From Xanthobacter dioxanivorans (GTDB lineage: Bacteria > Pseudomonadota > Alphaproteobacteria > Rhizobiales > Xanthobacteraceae), in contig NZ_CP063362.1 in the NCBI RefSeq assembly GCF_016807805.1, positions 1,426,001 to 1,490,000 on the forward strand: a stretch of 64,000 nucleotides of DNA, written 5' to 3'. Below the pieces are notes generated by a model. The model was not told the DNA's origin and ran no database searches. It saw only the letters and a program-made list of their open reading frames with translations. Below are positions 33,750 through 42,994 of this stretch, in pieces; the first letter of the stretch is position 1; each line of letters starts with the position of its first letter. The position numbers and the translations under genes are program-made.

Positions 33750-34946
33750 TCAGGTGTCGGCCCGCATGTCGGCCCGCGTGTCGACCACGGCGGTCACCGA
33801 CATGCCCGGCCGCAGCTCGCGGGCGGCGAGCGCCCCCCGATCGAGGACGATGCGCACCGGGATGCGCTGGACGATCTTGGTGAAGTTGCCGGTGGCGTTC
33901 TCCGGCGGCAAAAGGCTGAACACCGAGCCCGAGGCCGGGGACACGCTGAGCACGGTGCCTGCGAAGTCGTGGTCCGGATAGGCATCCACGAAGACGCGCA
34001 CCTTCTGGCCCGGATGCAGGCGGCCGAGCTGGGTCTCCTTGAAGTTGGCATCCACATAGACGCCTTCCAGCGGCACGATGGCCGCAAGGCGCGTGCCCGG
34101 CTGGACCAGCTGGCCGACCTGGACCGCGCGGTTGCCCACCACCCCGTCGATGGGCGCGCGCACGATGGTGAAGTCGAGGTCGCGCCGGGCCTGGTCGCGG
34201 GCGGTGCGGTACTCGTCGAGCACGTGCGCCGCCTCGATCCGCTGGGCCTTCAGCACCGCGATGGCCGCTTTGGCGGAGGCGACCTGCGCCTTCCCGGCCT
34301 CCACGCTCGCCTGCGTCTTGTCGCGGTCGGCGCGGGCGTTGTCGAGGGTGGCGCGGCTGGCATAATTGGAGCTGGCGAGCTTGTCCTGGCGCTCGAACTC
34401 GAGGCCCGCCCGCAGCAGATCCGCCCTGGAGGCGGAAAGCTGCGCCTCCGCCTGGTCTACCGCTGCCTCGGCGGCTTTCTCCTGCTCGTCGAAGCGGGAG
34501 AGAGCGGCTTCCTGGGTGGCGATCTTGTTCTCGGCGCCGCGCAGGGCCAGCACATAGTCCCCGTCGTCGATGCGCGCGATGACGTCGCCCGCCTTCACCC
34601 ACTGGTTCGCGGCCACCTCCACGCTGCGCACATAGCCGCCCACCTTGGCGGCGAGCACCGAGGTATCGGCGCTCACATAGGCGTCGTCGGTGGAGATGTT
34701 GAACCGGCCGAAGCGCCACCAGTCGAGGCCGTACCAGCCGCCGCCGGCGAGCAGCAGCACCGCGATGGCGCCGAGCACCAGCGACCGCCGTGAGCGCTTC
34801 TTCTCCGGCGCTGCGGGCGCGGCCGGCGGGGCCTCCGGGGGCATGCCCTCGACGTGCCGGCTCTTGAGAACGGTGATGGGCGCGGGCGCGGAATCCGCCT
34901 TCTGCGGCTCCTTCGGTCCCGCAGGAATCTGCTCTGCCTGTGCCAC
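33750..34946 (-). CDS. emrA: HlyD-family membrane fusion protein (EmrA type)
   Basis: A 398-residue adaptor. It has a Pro/Ala-rich cytoplasmic N-terminus, one transmembrane segment (SLVLGAIAVLLLAGGGWYGL) and a lipoyl half (NISTDDAYVSADTSVLAAKV). A long alpha-helical hairpin (about residues 140-240, rich in Ala/Glu/Lys) and a second lipoyl half with DFTIVRAPIDGVVGN follow. It bridges EmrB to an outer-membrane channel. The GTG start at 34946 has GGAGG 5 bases upstream; a GTG four codons earlier overlaps that site and is less likely. First gene of the emrAB operon. Confidence 0.9.
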   Translation of the reverse strand: MAQAEQIPAGPKEPQKADSAPAPITVLKSRHVEGMPPEAPPAAPAAPEKKRSRRSLVLGAIAVLLLAGGGWYGLDWWRFGRFNISTDDAYVSADTSVLAAKVGGYVRSVEVAANQWVKAGDVIARIDDGDYVLALRGAENKIATQEAALSRFDEQEKAAEAAVDQAEAQLSASRADLLRAGLEFERQDKLASSNYASRATLDNARADRDKTQASVEAGKAQVASAKAAIAVLKAQRIEAAHVLDEYRTARDQARRDLDFTIVRAPIDGVVGNRAVQVGQLVQPGTRLAAIVPLEGVYVDANFKETQLGRLHPGQKVRVFVDAYPDHDFAGTVLSVSPASGSVFSLLPPENATGNFTKIVQRIPVRIVLDRGALAARELRPGMSVTAVVDTRADMRADT

Positions 34947-34973
34947 GGCACCCTCCACATGTGCACCGCTTGA

Positions 34974-35030
34974 AACTGAACGGTTCAGTTCTATGCTGGG
35001 CGACCATAGATTGAACTGAACGGTTTAGTC
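34974..35030. promoter_or_regulatory. Two TetR operators in the emrA/tetR intergenic region
   Basis: A perfect 17-base palindrome AACTGAACGGTTCAGTT lies at 34974-34990, and a near copy AACTGAACGGTTTAGTC at 35014-35030. Their centres are 40 bases apart, about four helical turns. They lie between the divergent emrA (start 34946) and tetR (start 35087) genes. The CTGAAC-G-GTT(C/T)AG form is typical of operators of TetR/AcrR repressors of efflux pumps. Confidence 0.88.
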
Positions 35031-35086
35031 AAATTCTTTGACAGCGGGGGCTGAGGTCCCTATGCAAAGGGATCAGGACGGTAGAC

Positions 35087-35761
35087 ATGAGCCATTCCAG
35101 CATGAGCAGCGCGGCACCGGATTCCGGACCGGTGGCGGACGCGCCGGAGATGCGCGAGCCCGAGGCCAGGAAACGCCGCGAGATCATCGACGGCGCGCGC
35201 CGCGTGTTCTTCGACAAGGGCTTCGACGGCGCCAGCATGGACGAGATCGCCCGCGCCAGCAGCGTCTCGAAGGCAACCATCTACGTCTATTTCGACAGCA
35301 AGGAAGGCTTGTTCCAGGCGCTGGTGGAAACCGACCGCCGGAAGTCCGCCGAGCGCCTGTTCGAGTTCGACGACAACGACCCCGATACCGAGGCCCTGCT
35401 GCGCCGCATCGGCGTCTCCTTCATGACCATGATGGTGCAGCCGGACCATATCCGGCTGGTTCGCATGGTGATCGGCGCCGCCGAGAAATTCCCCGCCGTG
35501 GGCCGCACTTTCTTCGAGACCGGCCCCTGCCACGGCGGGCGGCGCCTTGCCGCGCTGTTCGCCCGGCAGACGCAGCTCGGCCACCTCGCCGTGGAGGATT
35601 GCGAGGCCGCCGCCTTCCAGTTCTTCAACCTGTGCCAGGGCAACCTCGCCAAGGGGCTGCTGTTCGGCCTCGACGAGCAGCCGACGCCGGAGCAGATCCA
35701 GGCCACCGTCTTTGGCGCGATCCGCGTGTTCCTCGCCGCCTACGGGGTGAAGCGGGACTGA
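35087..35761 (+). CDS. TetR/AcrR-family repressor of the emrAB operon
   Basis: A 224-residue protein with an N-terminal helix-turn-helix domain, RREIIDGARRVFFDKGFDGA then MDEIARASSVSKATIYVYF, and a TetR C-terminal ligand domain typical of AcrR relatives. It is divergent from emrA, with two matching palindromic operators at 34974-34990 and 35014-35030, so it most likely represses both emrAB and itself until a pump substrate binds. An AGGACGG element precedes the ATG. The ligand is unknown. Confidence 0.92.
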   Translation: MSHSSMSSAAPDSGPVADAPEMREPEARKRREIIDGARRVFFDKGFDGASMDEIARASSVSKATIYVYFDSKEGLFQALVETDRRKSAERLFEFDDNDPDTEALLRRIGVSFMTMMVQPDHIRLVRMVIGAAEKFPAVGRTFFETGPCHGGRRLAALFARQTQLGHLAVEDCEAAAFQFFNLCQGNLAKGLLFGLDEQPTPEQIQATVFGAIRVFLAAYGVKRD

Positions 35762-35777
35762 CGCCGCGCGAAGGGCC

Positions 35778-36638
35778 TCAGAACGGGAGCCCGCCGAACC
35801 ACGCCCCGAAGAAGCCGGCGTAAAGCTCCGGCGCCTCGAGATTCATGGAATGGCCGATGCCCGGCACCGCGATGAAGCGGCAGTCCGGCATCCGCTCCGC
35901 CATCTCCTTCAGGTCGCGCTCCGCGATCACGCCGTCCAGCATGCCCCAGACCACCAGATGGGGATGGATGATGCTGCCCATCTGCGCCGCCAGCGCCCCG
36001 CTCCTCGCCTCCTTCGTCAGCGTGTCCGGCGTGCCGAACCAGATGCCGTCGGAGACCGCGAACACCTGGTCGATGATGCGCTCGAACAGCGGCCCGCGGG
36101 CGCCCGCGTCGGGCCGGAAACGGGCCGGCCCCTCGACGAGGCTTTCCGGCACGAACAGGCTCGGGGCGGTATAGGCCATGATCTGCCGGGTCAGGTCCCG
36201 GCTCTTCTTCATCTCGCCGAAGAAGGCCGTCTTCTCCGGCGGGAAATCGATGCCCTGCGGCCCCACCGGCGACAGGGAGAAGACCCGGCCGAACCGGCCC
36301 GGCTGCTTCAGGATCATCCGGGTGGAGATGATGCCGCCCGTGGAATGGGTGGCGAGATGGCAGAAATCCACCCCCAGCACGTCCAGCGCCGCCAGCATGT
36401 CGTCCGCATGCCGGGCGATGGAATAATTGGAGAAATCGGGCAGCGGGTCCGGCTTGTCGCTGTCCCCGCACCCGCGCCAGTCGATGGCGATGGTGCGCAC
36501 GCCGCGCGGGAAGTGCGGCGCGGCGAGCTCGATCCACTCCTTGCTGGCGAGGTTGCCGTGGATGAAGAGGACGACGGTGTCGCCCTCCCCCCATTCGCGA
36601 AAGGCGAGCTCCAGCTCGCCGACCCGCAGCTTCCGCAT
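35778..36638 (-). CDS. Alpha/beta hydrolase with an unusual nucleophile elbow
   Basis: A 286-residue alpha/beta-hydrolase fold protein: oxyanion motif VVLFIHGNLASKEW, then IDWRGCGDSDKP, and the catalytic His in PGIGHSMNLEAP. The nucleophile elbow reads ATHSTGG, so the usual first Gly of GxSxG is replaced by Thr while the Ser and second Gly remain. No signal peptide. The start at 36638 has GGAG 6 bases upstream, overlapping the stop of the previous gene (8 bases apart), so it is probably co-translated with the two-domain hydrolase. Substrate unknown. Confidence 0.87.
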   Translation of the reverse strand: MRKLRVGELELAFREWGEGDTVVLFIHGNLASKEWIELAAPHFPRGVRTIAIDWRGCGDSDKPDPLPDFSNYSIARHADDMLAALDVLGVDFCHLATHSTGGIISTRMILKQPGRFGRVFSLSPVGPQGIDFPPEKTAFFGEMKKSRDLTRQIMAYTAPSLFVPESLVEGPARFRPDAGARGPLFERIIDQVFAVSDGIWFGTPDTLTKEARSGALAAQMGSIIHPHLVVWGMLDGVIAERDLKEMAERMPDCRFIAVPGIGHSMNLEAPELYAGFFGAWFGGLPF

Positions 36639-36646
36639 GGCCGCTC

Positions 36647-39160
36647 CTACTTGTTGAGGCCGGTGGGCGCGGCGGCGGTGGCCGCCGGCGCCGGCCCCTC
36701 GGCCGGCGCGCCGTGGATCAGCCTGTCGACGCTCGCCGGCGCGCCGGTGGCGACCCGCCCCGTCTCCACGAAATCCACCACGTCCTGCGCGAACGCCACC
36801 GGCTCGTCGGTGTGGATGAAATGGGCGGTGCCGGGATAGATCTTGAGCTGCACGTCCCGTCCGGCCGCATTCATACGCCGCATGAACGGCAGGATGAGCT
36901 GGCGGGAGAGGTCGTTCAAACCGTTGAAGGCCGTTCCGGGGATGAACGGCTCCTTGTCGCCGAAGGCGAGGAAGATCGGGATCTTGATGTCGGTGAGCCT
37001 TTTGTAGAGGCTCTGCGGATCCTTCTCCTGCAATTCAGAGACCATGGCGTAGATGTCGAAGATGAAGACGTCCACCCATTGCTGGAACTCGCGCGGATCC
37101 CCCTTGATCATGCCGATGCGCTGGGCGGTGTGGAGGCGGGCATACTCGCTGTCGCGCACGAAGTAGCCCGAGCGCTGGGGCGTGACCGCGCCGGTCACCG
37201 GATCGCGACGGCGGAAATGGAAGAAGTCGTCCACCTGCTGGGCGGTGAGGCTCTTCTCCCGCTCACGCAGGCCGGTCTGGTCCCAGGTGGCCTTCCACTT
37301 GTCGAAGTCATGGGCGAAGGCCGGATCGAACAGGTCCAGCTTCTTGCCCGGCGCCACCGTGACCTCGCGCGGATATTCCTCCAGGCCGGCGGGGGCTTCG
37401 AGGATCAGCCTGGTCACCGCCTCGGGCCAGGTGAGGGCATAGCCGAGCACGATCTGCCCACCCATGGAATGGCCGAGATAGGCGGCTTTTTGCACCTTGA
37501 GCTGGTTGACCACCACCTCGTGCACCACCTCACGCATCTCCTGCATGGTGCGGGCGGGGCTCTTGTCGAGATTGCCGGGGCCGGACATGCCGTAATGCGG
37601 CAGGTCCACCGCGATCACCCGCAGGCCCCGCTCCAGCGCGATGCGCATGATGTTGCCGTAGTGCCCGCCGAACGCGCCCTTGCCATGGATGATCACCAGC
37701 ACGTCGGGGTCCTTCGCCGTGCCGGCATATTCGTCCATGTAGCCGATGTCCCAGGCGATGCCACGGGAGTCCTTCGCCGTCGTCTTCTTCACCGGGAAGG
37801 GATAGGTGACGAAGCTGTTCCAGAACGACTTGTCCGGCGTGATGTCGGCGGCGACGGACGGCGTGCGGTAGCTCTTCGCCGTCAGTTCCTGGTTCCGGGT
37901 GAGCCGCGAGACGTCGCCGAGGAAGGCGGCGACGGTGGGATCGAACTCCCGGTTCTTCAGGATGGAGAAGACGCCGTAATGGGCGACGGGGCTCGTCTCA
38001 TGGACGAAGTCCGCGCCCGGCACCCGCTCCACCGTCCGCTTGGCGCGGTCGAAGGTGAGCCACTGGTCGTTCTCGATGTGCATGACCAGCGTGCGCGCCC
38101 TGATGCGCTTCAGCTCGTCATTGATGTTGTACTGCTCGCCGGCGCGGTTGCGCCACAGGAGGTCCACCGCATCGAACAACAGCGCGCGCTTGTTGACCGA
38201 CGCGCCCGCCTGCGGGGTGGGCGGGTTCCAGTAGAAGATGTCGGGCTGGACCTTGGCCCAGTCCTGCTGCGAGCGGAAATCGAAGTCGAAACCGGTGAGC
38301 AGCAGCACCGACCAGCCGAAGGCCACCCCCTGATTGGGGTGCTTGTCCTTGGGCAGGGCGTAGTAATTGCCCCCGGTCGCCCGCCACTGGGGATCGGATT
38401 CGATGGCGGCCGACATGAGCTGGAACGTCCAGTTGCCCACCGGGTCGCCGCCATCCGACTGGCTGGTGCCGCCCACGGGCATGAGGCCGTTCATGAAATC
38501 GGGATGCATGACGCCCCAGACATAGGTCTGCGTCGCACCCATGGACGCGCCGGTGACGAGGGCGAGCCGGGCGACCTTCAGGTGGTCCCGCAGCATGCGG
38601 TAATTGGCCTGCACCATGTCCTGGTAGCTATATTGCGGGAACTTCTGCCCGAGCCCGTCCGAGGGCTTGCTGGTGCCCCACAGGCCGAGGGCGTCGAGGA
38701 TCACCACATAATATTGGTTGGTGTCGATGGCCTTGCCCGGGCCGATCACCGCACCGCCGGAGAGCGGGGTGCCCTCCACCCACTGGGCGTACATGTCGGT
38801 GGCGTCACCGGAATAGAAGGCGTTGACGATCACCGCATTGGTGATTTCCCCGGCCGCGTTCCGCACTGGGGTGCCGAGCGCGATGTAGGCGGTCTTCAGC
38901 GGGCCGGCGCCCAGCGATTCGAGCGTGGTTCCGCCCTCCCCGCCTTGGGCCCACTTGTCGGGCGCGGACAGCTCATAGGTGCCGCCGATGCGGAAATTGG
39001 GCACCTCATAGAAGCGCTTCAGCTGGCACAGGCGTTCCTGCGAGCAGGCGCCGGTGATCTTCAGCGGCTGCATCGGAACGGGGGCCGGGGGCAGGGTCTG
39101 GGCTTGCGCGGCGGAGAGAGGGAGCAGCAAGGCAAGCCCGAGCACGAAGGCACGCATCAT
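36647..39160 (-). CDS. Exported two-domain alpha/beta hydrolase (MetX-like domain fused to a second hydrolase)
   Basis: An 837-residue protein with a signal peptide (residues 1-20). Domain 1 (about 30-430) resembles homoserine O-acetyltransferase-type hydrolases: AVIVNAFYSGDATDM, GLWGTSKPSDGLG and the elbow GASMG with Ser206. Domain 2 (about 470-795) is a canonical hydrolase: LVIIHGKGAFGGH, IAVDLPHYGMSGPG, elbow GHSMGG with Ser565, FGDKEPFI with the Asp and PGTAHFIH with the His. Being exported, it is unlikely to make methionine precursors; a double esterase or acyltransferase in the periplasm is more plausible. Start 39160 has GGAGG 8 bases upstream. It is followed by another hydrolase gene 8 bases on. 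Confidence 0.86.
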   Translation of the reverse strand: MMRAFVLGLALLLPLSAAQAQTLPPAPVPMQPLKITGACSQERLCQLKRFYEVPNFRIGGTYELSAPDKWAQGGEGGTTLESLGAGPLKTAYIALGTPVRNAAGEITNAVIVNAFYSGDATDMYAQWVEGTPLSGGAVIGPGKAIDTNQYYVVILDALGLWGTSKPSDGLGQKFPQYSYQDMVQANYRMLRDHLKVARLALVTGASMGATQTYVWGVMHPDFMNGLMPVGGTSQSDGGDPVGNWTFQLMSAAIESDPQWRATGGNYYALPKDKHPNQGVAFGWSVLLLTGFDFDFRSQQDWAKVQPDIFYWNPPTPQAGASVNKRALLFDAVDLLWRNRAGEQYNINDELKRIRARTLVMHIENDQWLTFDRAKRTVERVPGADFVHETSPVAHYGVFSILKNREFDPTVAAFLGDVSRLTRNQELTAKSYRTPSVAADITPDKSFWNSFVTYPFPVKKTTAKDSRGIAWDIGYMDEYAGTAKDPDVLVIIHGKGAFGGHYGNIMRIALERGLRVIAVDLPHYGMSGPGNLDKSPARTMQEMREVVHEVVVNQLKVQKAAYLGHSMGGQIVLGYALTWPEAVTRLILEAPAGLEEYPREVTVAPGKKLDLFDPAFAHDFDKWKATWDQTGLREREKSLTAQQVDDFFHFRRRDPVTGAVTPQRSGYFVRDSEYARLHTAQRIGMIKGDPREFQQWVDVFIFDIYAMVSELQEKDPQSLYKRLTDIKIPIFLAFGDKEPFIPGTAFNGLNDLSRQLILPFMRRMNAAGRDVQLKIYPGTAHFIHTDEPVAFAQDVVDFVETGRVATGAPASVDRLIHGAPAEGPAPAATAAAPTGLNK

Positions 39161-39432
39161 TCTTGTTTCCTCCCGGCGGGTTGGTTCGCCGCCGGTGAGA
39201 ACAGCACGCGGATGCCACGGACGGAAGGGGGATGCGGCCCCGGCTCGATCCCCGTGGGCGCGGGCGATCCGCAAGCCCACGCCCGCCGATACCGCGTCGG
39301 CGCTGGCCGCGGCCCCGGCTGAAAAGCGCGGCATCCCCCCGCGGGCCCGGCACATGCCGATGCGGACATGGCGGTGCGGACATGGCGGCGCCTTAACCGC
39401 TTCGCAACGCGGTGTCCGCCAAGGTGCCGGCC
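39161..39432. other. Divergent intergenic region with a 14-bp tandem duplication
   Basis: 272 bases between the two-domain hydrolase (minus) and the extensin-like gene (plus). TGCGGACATGGCGG is repeated head to tail at 39361-39374 and 39375-39388. No clear promoter or gene is seen. Confidence 0.55.
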
Positions 39433-40584
39433 ATGGCGCGCGGCTCCTATTGGCTCCTCATCGCTCCGCTGCTGCTTGCGGGGCTCCTTTCCGGCTGTCG
39501 TTTCGGCTTCGAAACGCGGGACCCCTGGCGTGCCGAGGAGGAGGAGAAGTGCCTTTCGGCCAAGGGCGTGGTGCCCTCGCCGTTCGTGGAACCGCTTCCC
39601 GCCATCGACGGGCCGGGCATGTGCGGCATGGAGCATCCGTTCCGGGTCAGCGCCCTGGCCCAGGGCAACGTGGTGGTGGAGCCGGCGGCCAAGCTCGCCT
39701 GTCCGGTGATCTATGAAACCGAGCGCTGGATGCAGGAGGTGGTGCAGCCGGCGGCCATGGCCTGGCTCGGCGAGCCCATCGTCGCCATCAGCCAGATGTC
39801 GTCCTATTCCTGCCGCGGCATGAACGGCAATCCGAACGCCAAGATCTCCGAGCACGCCTTCGGCAACGCCCTCGACGTGGGCGCCTTCCGCACCGCGGAC
39901 GGCCGCTGGATCACCGTCAAGACCGGCTGGAAGGGCCCGCCCAACGATCGCGGCTTCCTGCTGCAGGTGCAGGCGGGCGCCTGCGAGCGCTTCACCACCG
40001 TGCTGGCGCCCGGCTCCAACGTGTTCCACTACGACCACATCCACGTGGACCTGATGCGGCACGAGAAGGGCCGCACCATCTGCAAGCCCGCGCCCCGGCC
40101 CATGCCCGCGCCGTTCGCCCCGCCCATGGTGGAGAAGGCCCCGCCCATGGCGGTGTCCCTGCCCGAGCCGGCGCCGGAGCCGGCCGCGGCGCCGCCCCCG
40201 CAGGCGCCCCCGTCCTTCCTGTCCACCCTCTTCGCCCCGCGGCCGGCGCCGGCCCAGGCCCAGCCGACCCAGGCCCAGCCGCCCCTGCCGGAAGCCGAGC
40301 CGCCGTCGTCCGCCGCCCTGCCAAGGCCGGCGGCGCCCATCATCGCCTCGCCGGCGCCGCCTCCGCCGCCGTCGAGCCGCGCGCCGGCCCCGACCCCAGC
40401 CGGCCACCAGCCGCCGCCGCAGGGCCTTCCGCCCGGCTGGCAGGTGGGCCCCCAGGGCGTGCCCATGTCCTATGGGCCGGCCGGAAACATCGAGACCGGT
40501 TCGGTGAAGCGCAAATACTACTCGGCGCCCATGCCGCAGCCGTCCACCATCCCCCTGCCATCCGCCAAGCCCGGTGAGGACTGA
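39433..40584 (+). CDS. Extensin-like domain lipoprotein (VanY-type metallopeptidase fold)
   Basis: A 383-residue protein with a lipobox (LLAGLLSGC, Cys about residue 22). The extensin-like domain extends to about residue 215. It has SEHAFGNALDVGAF and FHYDHIHVDL, the paired His/Asp motifs of the D-Ala-D-Ala carboxypeptidase/VanY metal site, plus conserved cysteines (KCL, MCG, LACP, SYSCRG, ACERF). The last ~165 residues are a Pro/Ala-rich disordered tail. A cell-wall peptidase role at the outer membrane is inferred; the family is mostly untested. The ATG at 39433 is preferred to a GTG 7 codons upstream. It overlaps the next gene by 11 bases. Confidence 0.88.
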   Translation: MARGSYWLLIAPLLLAGLLSGCRFGFETRDPWRAEEEEKCLSAKGVVPSPFVEPLPAIDGPGMCGMEHPFRVSALAQGNVVVEPAAKLACPVIYETERWMQEVVQPAAMAWLGEPIVAISQMSSYSCRGMNGNPNAKISEHAFGNALDVGAFRTADGRWITVKTGWKGPPNDRGFLLQVQAGACERFTTVLAPGSNVFHYDHIHVDLMRHEKGRTICKPAPRPMPAPFAPPMVEKAPPMAVSLPEPAPEPAAAPPPQAPPSFLSTLFAPRPAPAQAQPTQAQPPLPEAEPPSSAALPRPAAPIIASPAPPPPPSSRAPAPTPAGHQPPPQGLPPGWQVGPQGVPMSYGPAGNIETGSVKRKYYSAPMPQPSTIPLPSAKPGED

Positions 40585-41347
40585 CGGCGCCCCCCGCCGG
40601 CGCTTCGCCGGGCTCGACGGCTGCCGCGGCGGCTGGATCCTGGCGCAATGGGACGGCGCCGGGCAGTTGCATCTCGCGCGCCTCCCCTCGGTCGCCGGCC
40701 TGTTCGAGGGCCCGGATGCGCCGGACATCGCCGCCATCGACATGCCCATCGGGCTGCCGGACCGGGTCGGCCCCCGCGGGCGGGCCCCCGAACGGCTGGT
40801 GCGGCCACTGCTCGGGCTCCGGCAATCCTCGGTCTTTTCCGTGCCGGCGCGGGCCGCGGTGATGGCGGGCCTCGGCGACGGACCCGAGCCGCAGCGCTAC
40901 CGCGCCGCCTGCGCCGCCGCCCGCGCCACGTCCGATCCGCCGCGGGCGGTGGCCAAGCAGTGCTTCCACCTCTTCCCCAAGATCGGCGAGGTCGACGCCC
41001 TCCTGCGCCGCCGGCCGGATTTGTCCGGACGGCTGCTGGAATGTCACCCCGAGGTCGCCTTCTGGGCGATGAATGGCCAGCAGCCGCTCGACCTGCCGAA
41101 GAAGGTGAAGAACCGCCCCTTCCCGCCCGGCCTCGACCTGCGCCGCCGGCTGCTGGGCGCATGGGGCGTGCCGCTGGATCTGCTTGACGAGCAGAACGCC
41201 CGTGCGCTCGGCGCAGGGCTGGACGACCTGATCGATGCCTGCGCCTGCGTCGTGACGGCGAAAAGAGTGGCTTGCGGCAAGGCCTTGTGCTTTCCCGACC
41301 CGGCGGAACGCGATGCCTTCGGCCTGCCGATCGCCATCGTCGCCTGA
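40574..41347 (+). CDS. DUF429 protein (predicted RNase H-like fold)
   Basis: A 257-residue protein with the DUF429 pattern: FAGLDGCRGGWILA near the N-terminus, AIDMPIGLPD, the SSVFSVPARAAV block and ECHPEVAFWAMNG, ending with DDLIDACACVVTAKR. The family is predicted to have an RNase H-like nuclease fold, with acidic residues in these motifs as candidates for metal binding, but no function is proven. It starts with GTG at 40574, overlapping the extensin gene by 11 bases, so it is probably translated from the same mRNA. Confidence 0.87.
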   Translation: MRTDGAPRRRFAGLDGCRGGWILAQWDGAGQLHLARLPSVAGLFEGPDAPDIAAIDMPIGLPDRVGPRGRAPERLVRPLLGLRQSSVFSVPARAAVMAGLGDGPEPQRYRAACAAARATSDPPRAVAKQCFHLFPKIGEVDALLRRRPDLSGRLLECHPEVAFWAMNGQQPLDLPKKVKNRPFPPGLDLRRRLLGAWGVPLDLLDEQNARALGAGLDDLIDACACVVTAKRVACGKALCFPDPAERDAFGLPIAIVA

Positions 41348-41433
41348 TCAGGTTTTTCTCTTAAGTCGAATTTCAGCCCGACACGCCCTCTGGCTATGCG
41401 CGGGGGATGTGCCCAAGAAACGGACGGCCCATC

Positions 41434-42960
41434 ATGCCTCACGCGCGTATTCGACTGTCTTCCCTGTGCGACAAGATCGTCTCCGCGGAAGAAGCGGCCG
41501 GGCACATCCAGAACGGCATGATCGTCGGCATGAGCGGCTTTACCCGCGCCGGCGAGGCGAAGGCGGTGCCGCTCGCCCTCGCCGCCCGGGCCAAGAAGGC
41601 GCACGAGGCCGGCGAAGAGCTGAAGATCACCCTGATCACCGGCGCCTCGCTGGGCAACGACCTCGACAAGCAGATGGCCGAGGCGCACCTCCTGTCGCGC
41701 CGCATCCCGTTCCAGTCCGACCCCGCCTTGCGCAAGGCCATCAATGCGGGGGAGGTCATGTTCGTGGACCAGCACCTCAGCGAGACGGTGGAGCACCTGC
41801 GCACCAACCAGCTCGGACCGGTGGACGTGGCGGTCATCGAGGCGGTGGGCATCACCGCCCAGGGCGGCATCATCCCCACCACTTCGGTGGGCAATTCGGC
41901 CACCTTCGCCATCCTCGCCAAAAAGGTGATCGTCGAGATCAACCTCACCCAGCCGGCGGAGCTGGAGGGGCTGCACGACATCTACATCCCCACCCGCCGG
42001 CCGTTCCGCGAGCCCATTCCGGTGGTGGCGCCGGAGAGCCGGGCGGGGCTGCCCTTCATCCCGATCCCGCCGGAGAAGATCACCGCCATCGTGGTGACGG
42101 AGAAGCTGGATTCCGCCTCCACCGTCCTGCCGCCGGACGCGGAGACGGCGGCCATCGCCTCCCACCTCATGGAGTTCCTGAAGCACGAGGTGAAGATCGG
42201 CCGGCTGACCAACCGCCTCCAGCCGCTCCAGGCCGGCATCGGCACCATCGCCAACGCGGTCATGCACGGCTTCATCGACAGCCCGTTCGGCGATCTCACC
42301 ATGTATTCGGAGGTGCTGCAGGATTCCACCTTCGACCTGTTCGACGCCGGCAAGCTCAATTTCGCCTCCGGCTCGTCCATCACCCTGTCACAGGCGAAAT
42401 ACCACGACGTGATGCCGCGCATCGGCGACTACAAATCCAGGCTGATCCTGCGGCCGCAGGAGATCTCCAACCATCCCGAGATCATCCGCCGGCTCGGCAT
42501 CATCGGCATCAACACGGCGCTGGAATTCGACATCTACGGCAACGTCAATTCAACCCATGTGGGCGGCACCCACATGATGAACGGCATCGGCGGCTCGGGC
42601 GACTTCGCGCGCAATGCGTACCTGTCGGTCTTCGTCACCAAGTCCATCGCCAAGGGGGGCGCCATCTCCTCGGTGGTGCCCATGGTGAGCCATGTGGACC
42701 ATACCGAGCATGACGTGGACATCCTGGTGACCGAGGTGGGCCTCGCCGACCTGCGCGAGCTCGCCCCCCGTGAGCGGGCGCGGGTGATCATCGCCAACTG
42801 CGTCCACCCGCTCTACCGCGATGCGCTGGAGGATTATTTCGATCGGGCGAGCGCGCGCGGCGGCCACACGCCGCATCTCATCGAGGAGGCGCTCTCCTGG
42901 CATGTCCGTGCGCGGGAGACCGGCTCGATGCGGGCCGAGGCGGAACTGAAGAGCGCCTGA
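41434..42960 (+). CDS. Acetyl-CoA hydrolase/transferase (succinate CoA-transferase type)
   Basis: A 508-residue class I CoA-transferase-fold protein of the acetyl-CoA hydrolase group. It has the start RIRLSSLCDKIVSAEEAA and VGMSGFTRAGEAKAVP. The catalytic glutamate region is NTALEFDIYGNVNSTHV, and the characteristic glycine loop NGIGGSGDFARNAYLS follows. Enzymes of this type move CoA between acetate and succinate. In this setting it could channel acetyl-CoA between fermentation/PHB metabolism and the TCA cycle (inference). ATG 41434 is preferred; ATG 41407 is in frame. It converges with the cbb operon, ending 34 bases from cbbE. Confidence 0.9.
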   Translation: MPHARIRLSSLCDKIVSAEEAAGHIQNGMIVGMSGFTRAGEAKAVPLALAARAKKAHEAGEELKITLITGASLGNDLDKQMAEAHLLSRRIPFQSDPALRKAINAGEVMFVDQHLSETVEHLRTNQLGPVDVAVIEAVGITAQGGIIPTTSVGNSATFAILAKKVIVEINLTQPAELEGLHDIYIPTRRPFREPIPVVAPESRAGLPFIPIPPEKITAIVVTEKLDSASTVLPPDAETAAIASHLMEFLKHEVKIGRLTNRLQPLQAGIGTIANAVMHGFIDSPFGDLTMYSEVLQDSTFDLFDAGKLNFASGSSITLSQAKYHDVMPRIGDYKSRLILRPQEISNHPEIIRRLGIIGINTALEFDIYGNVNSTHVGGTHMMNGIGGSGDFARNAYLSVFVTKSIAKGGAISSVVPMVSHVDHTEHDVDILVTEVGLADLRELAPRERARVIIANCVHPLYRDALEDYFDRASARGGHTPHLIEEALSWHVRARETGSMRAEAELKSA

Positions 42961-42994
42961 ACGCGGCTGTCACCGAGCGGATGCGCCGGCAGGC

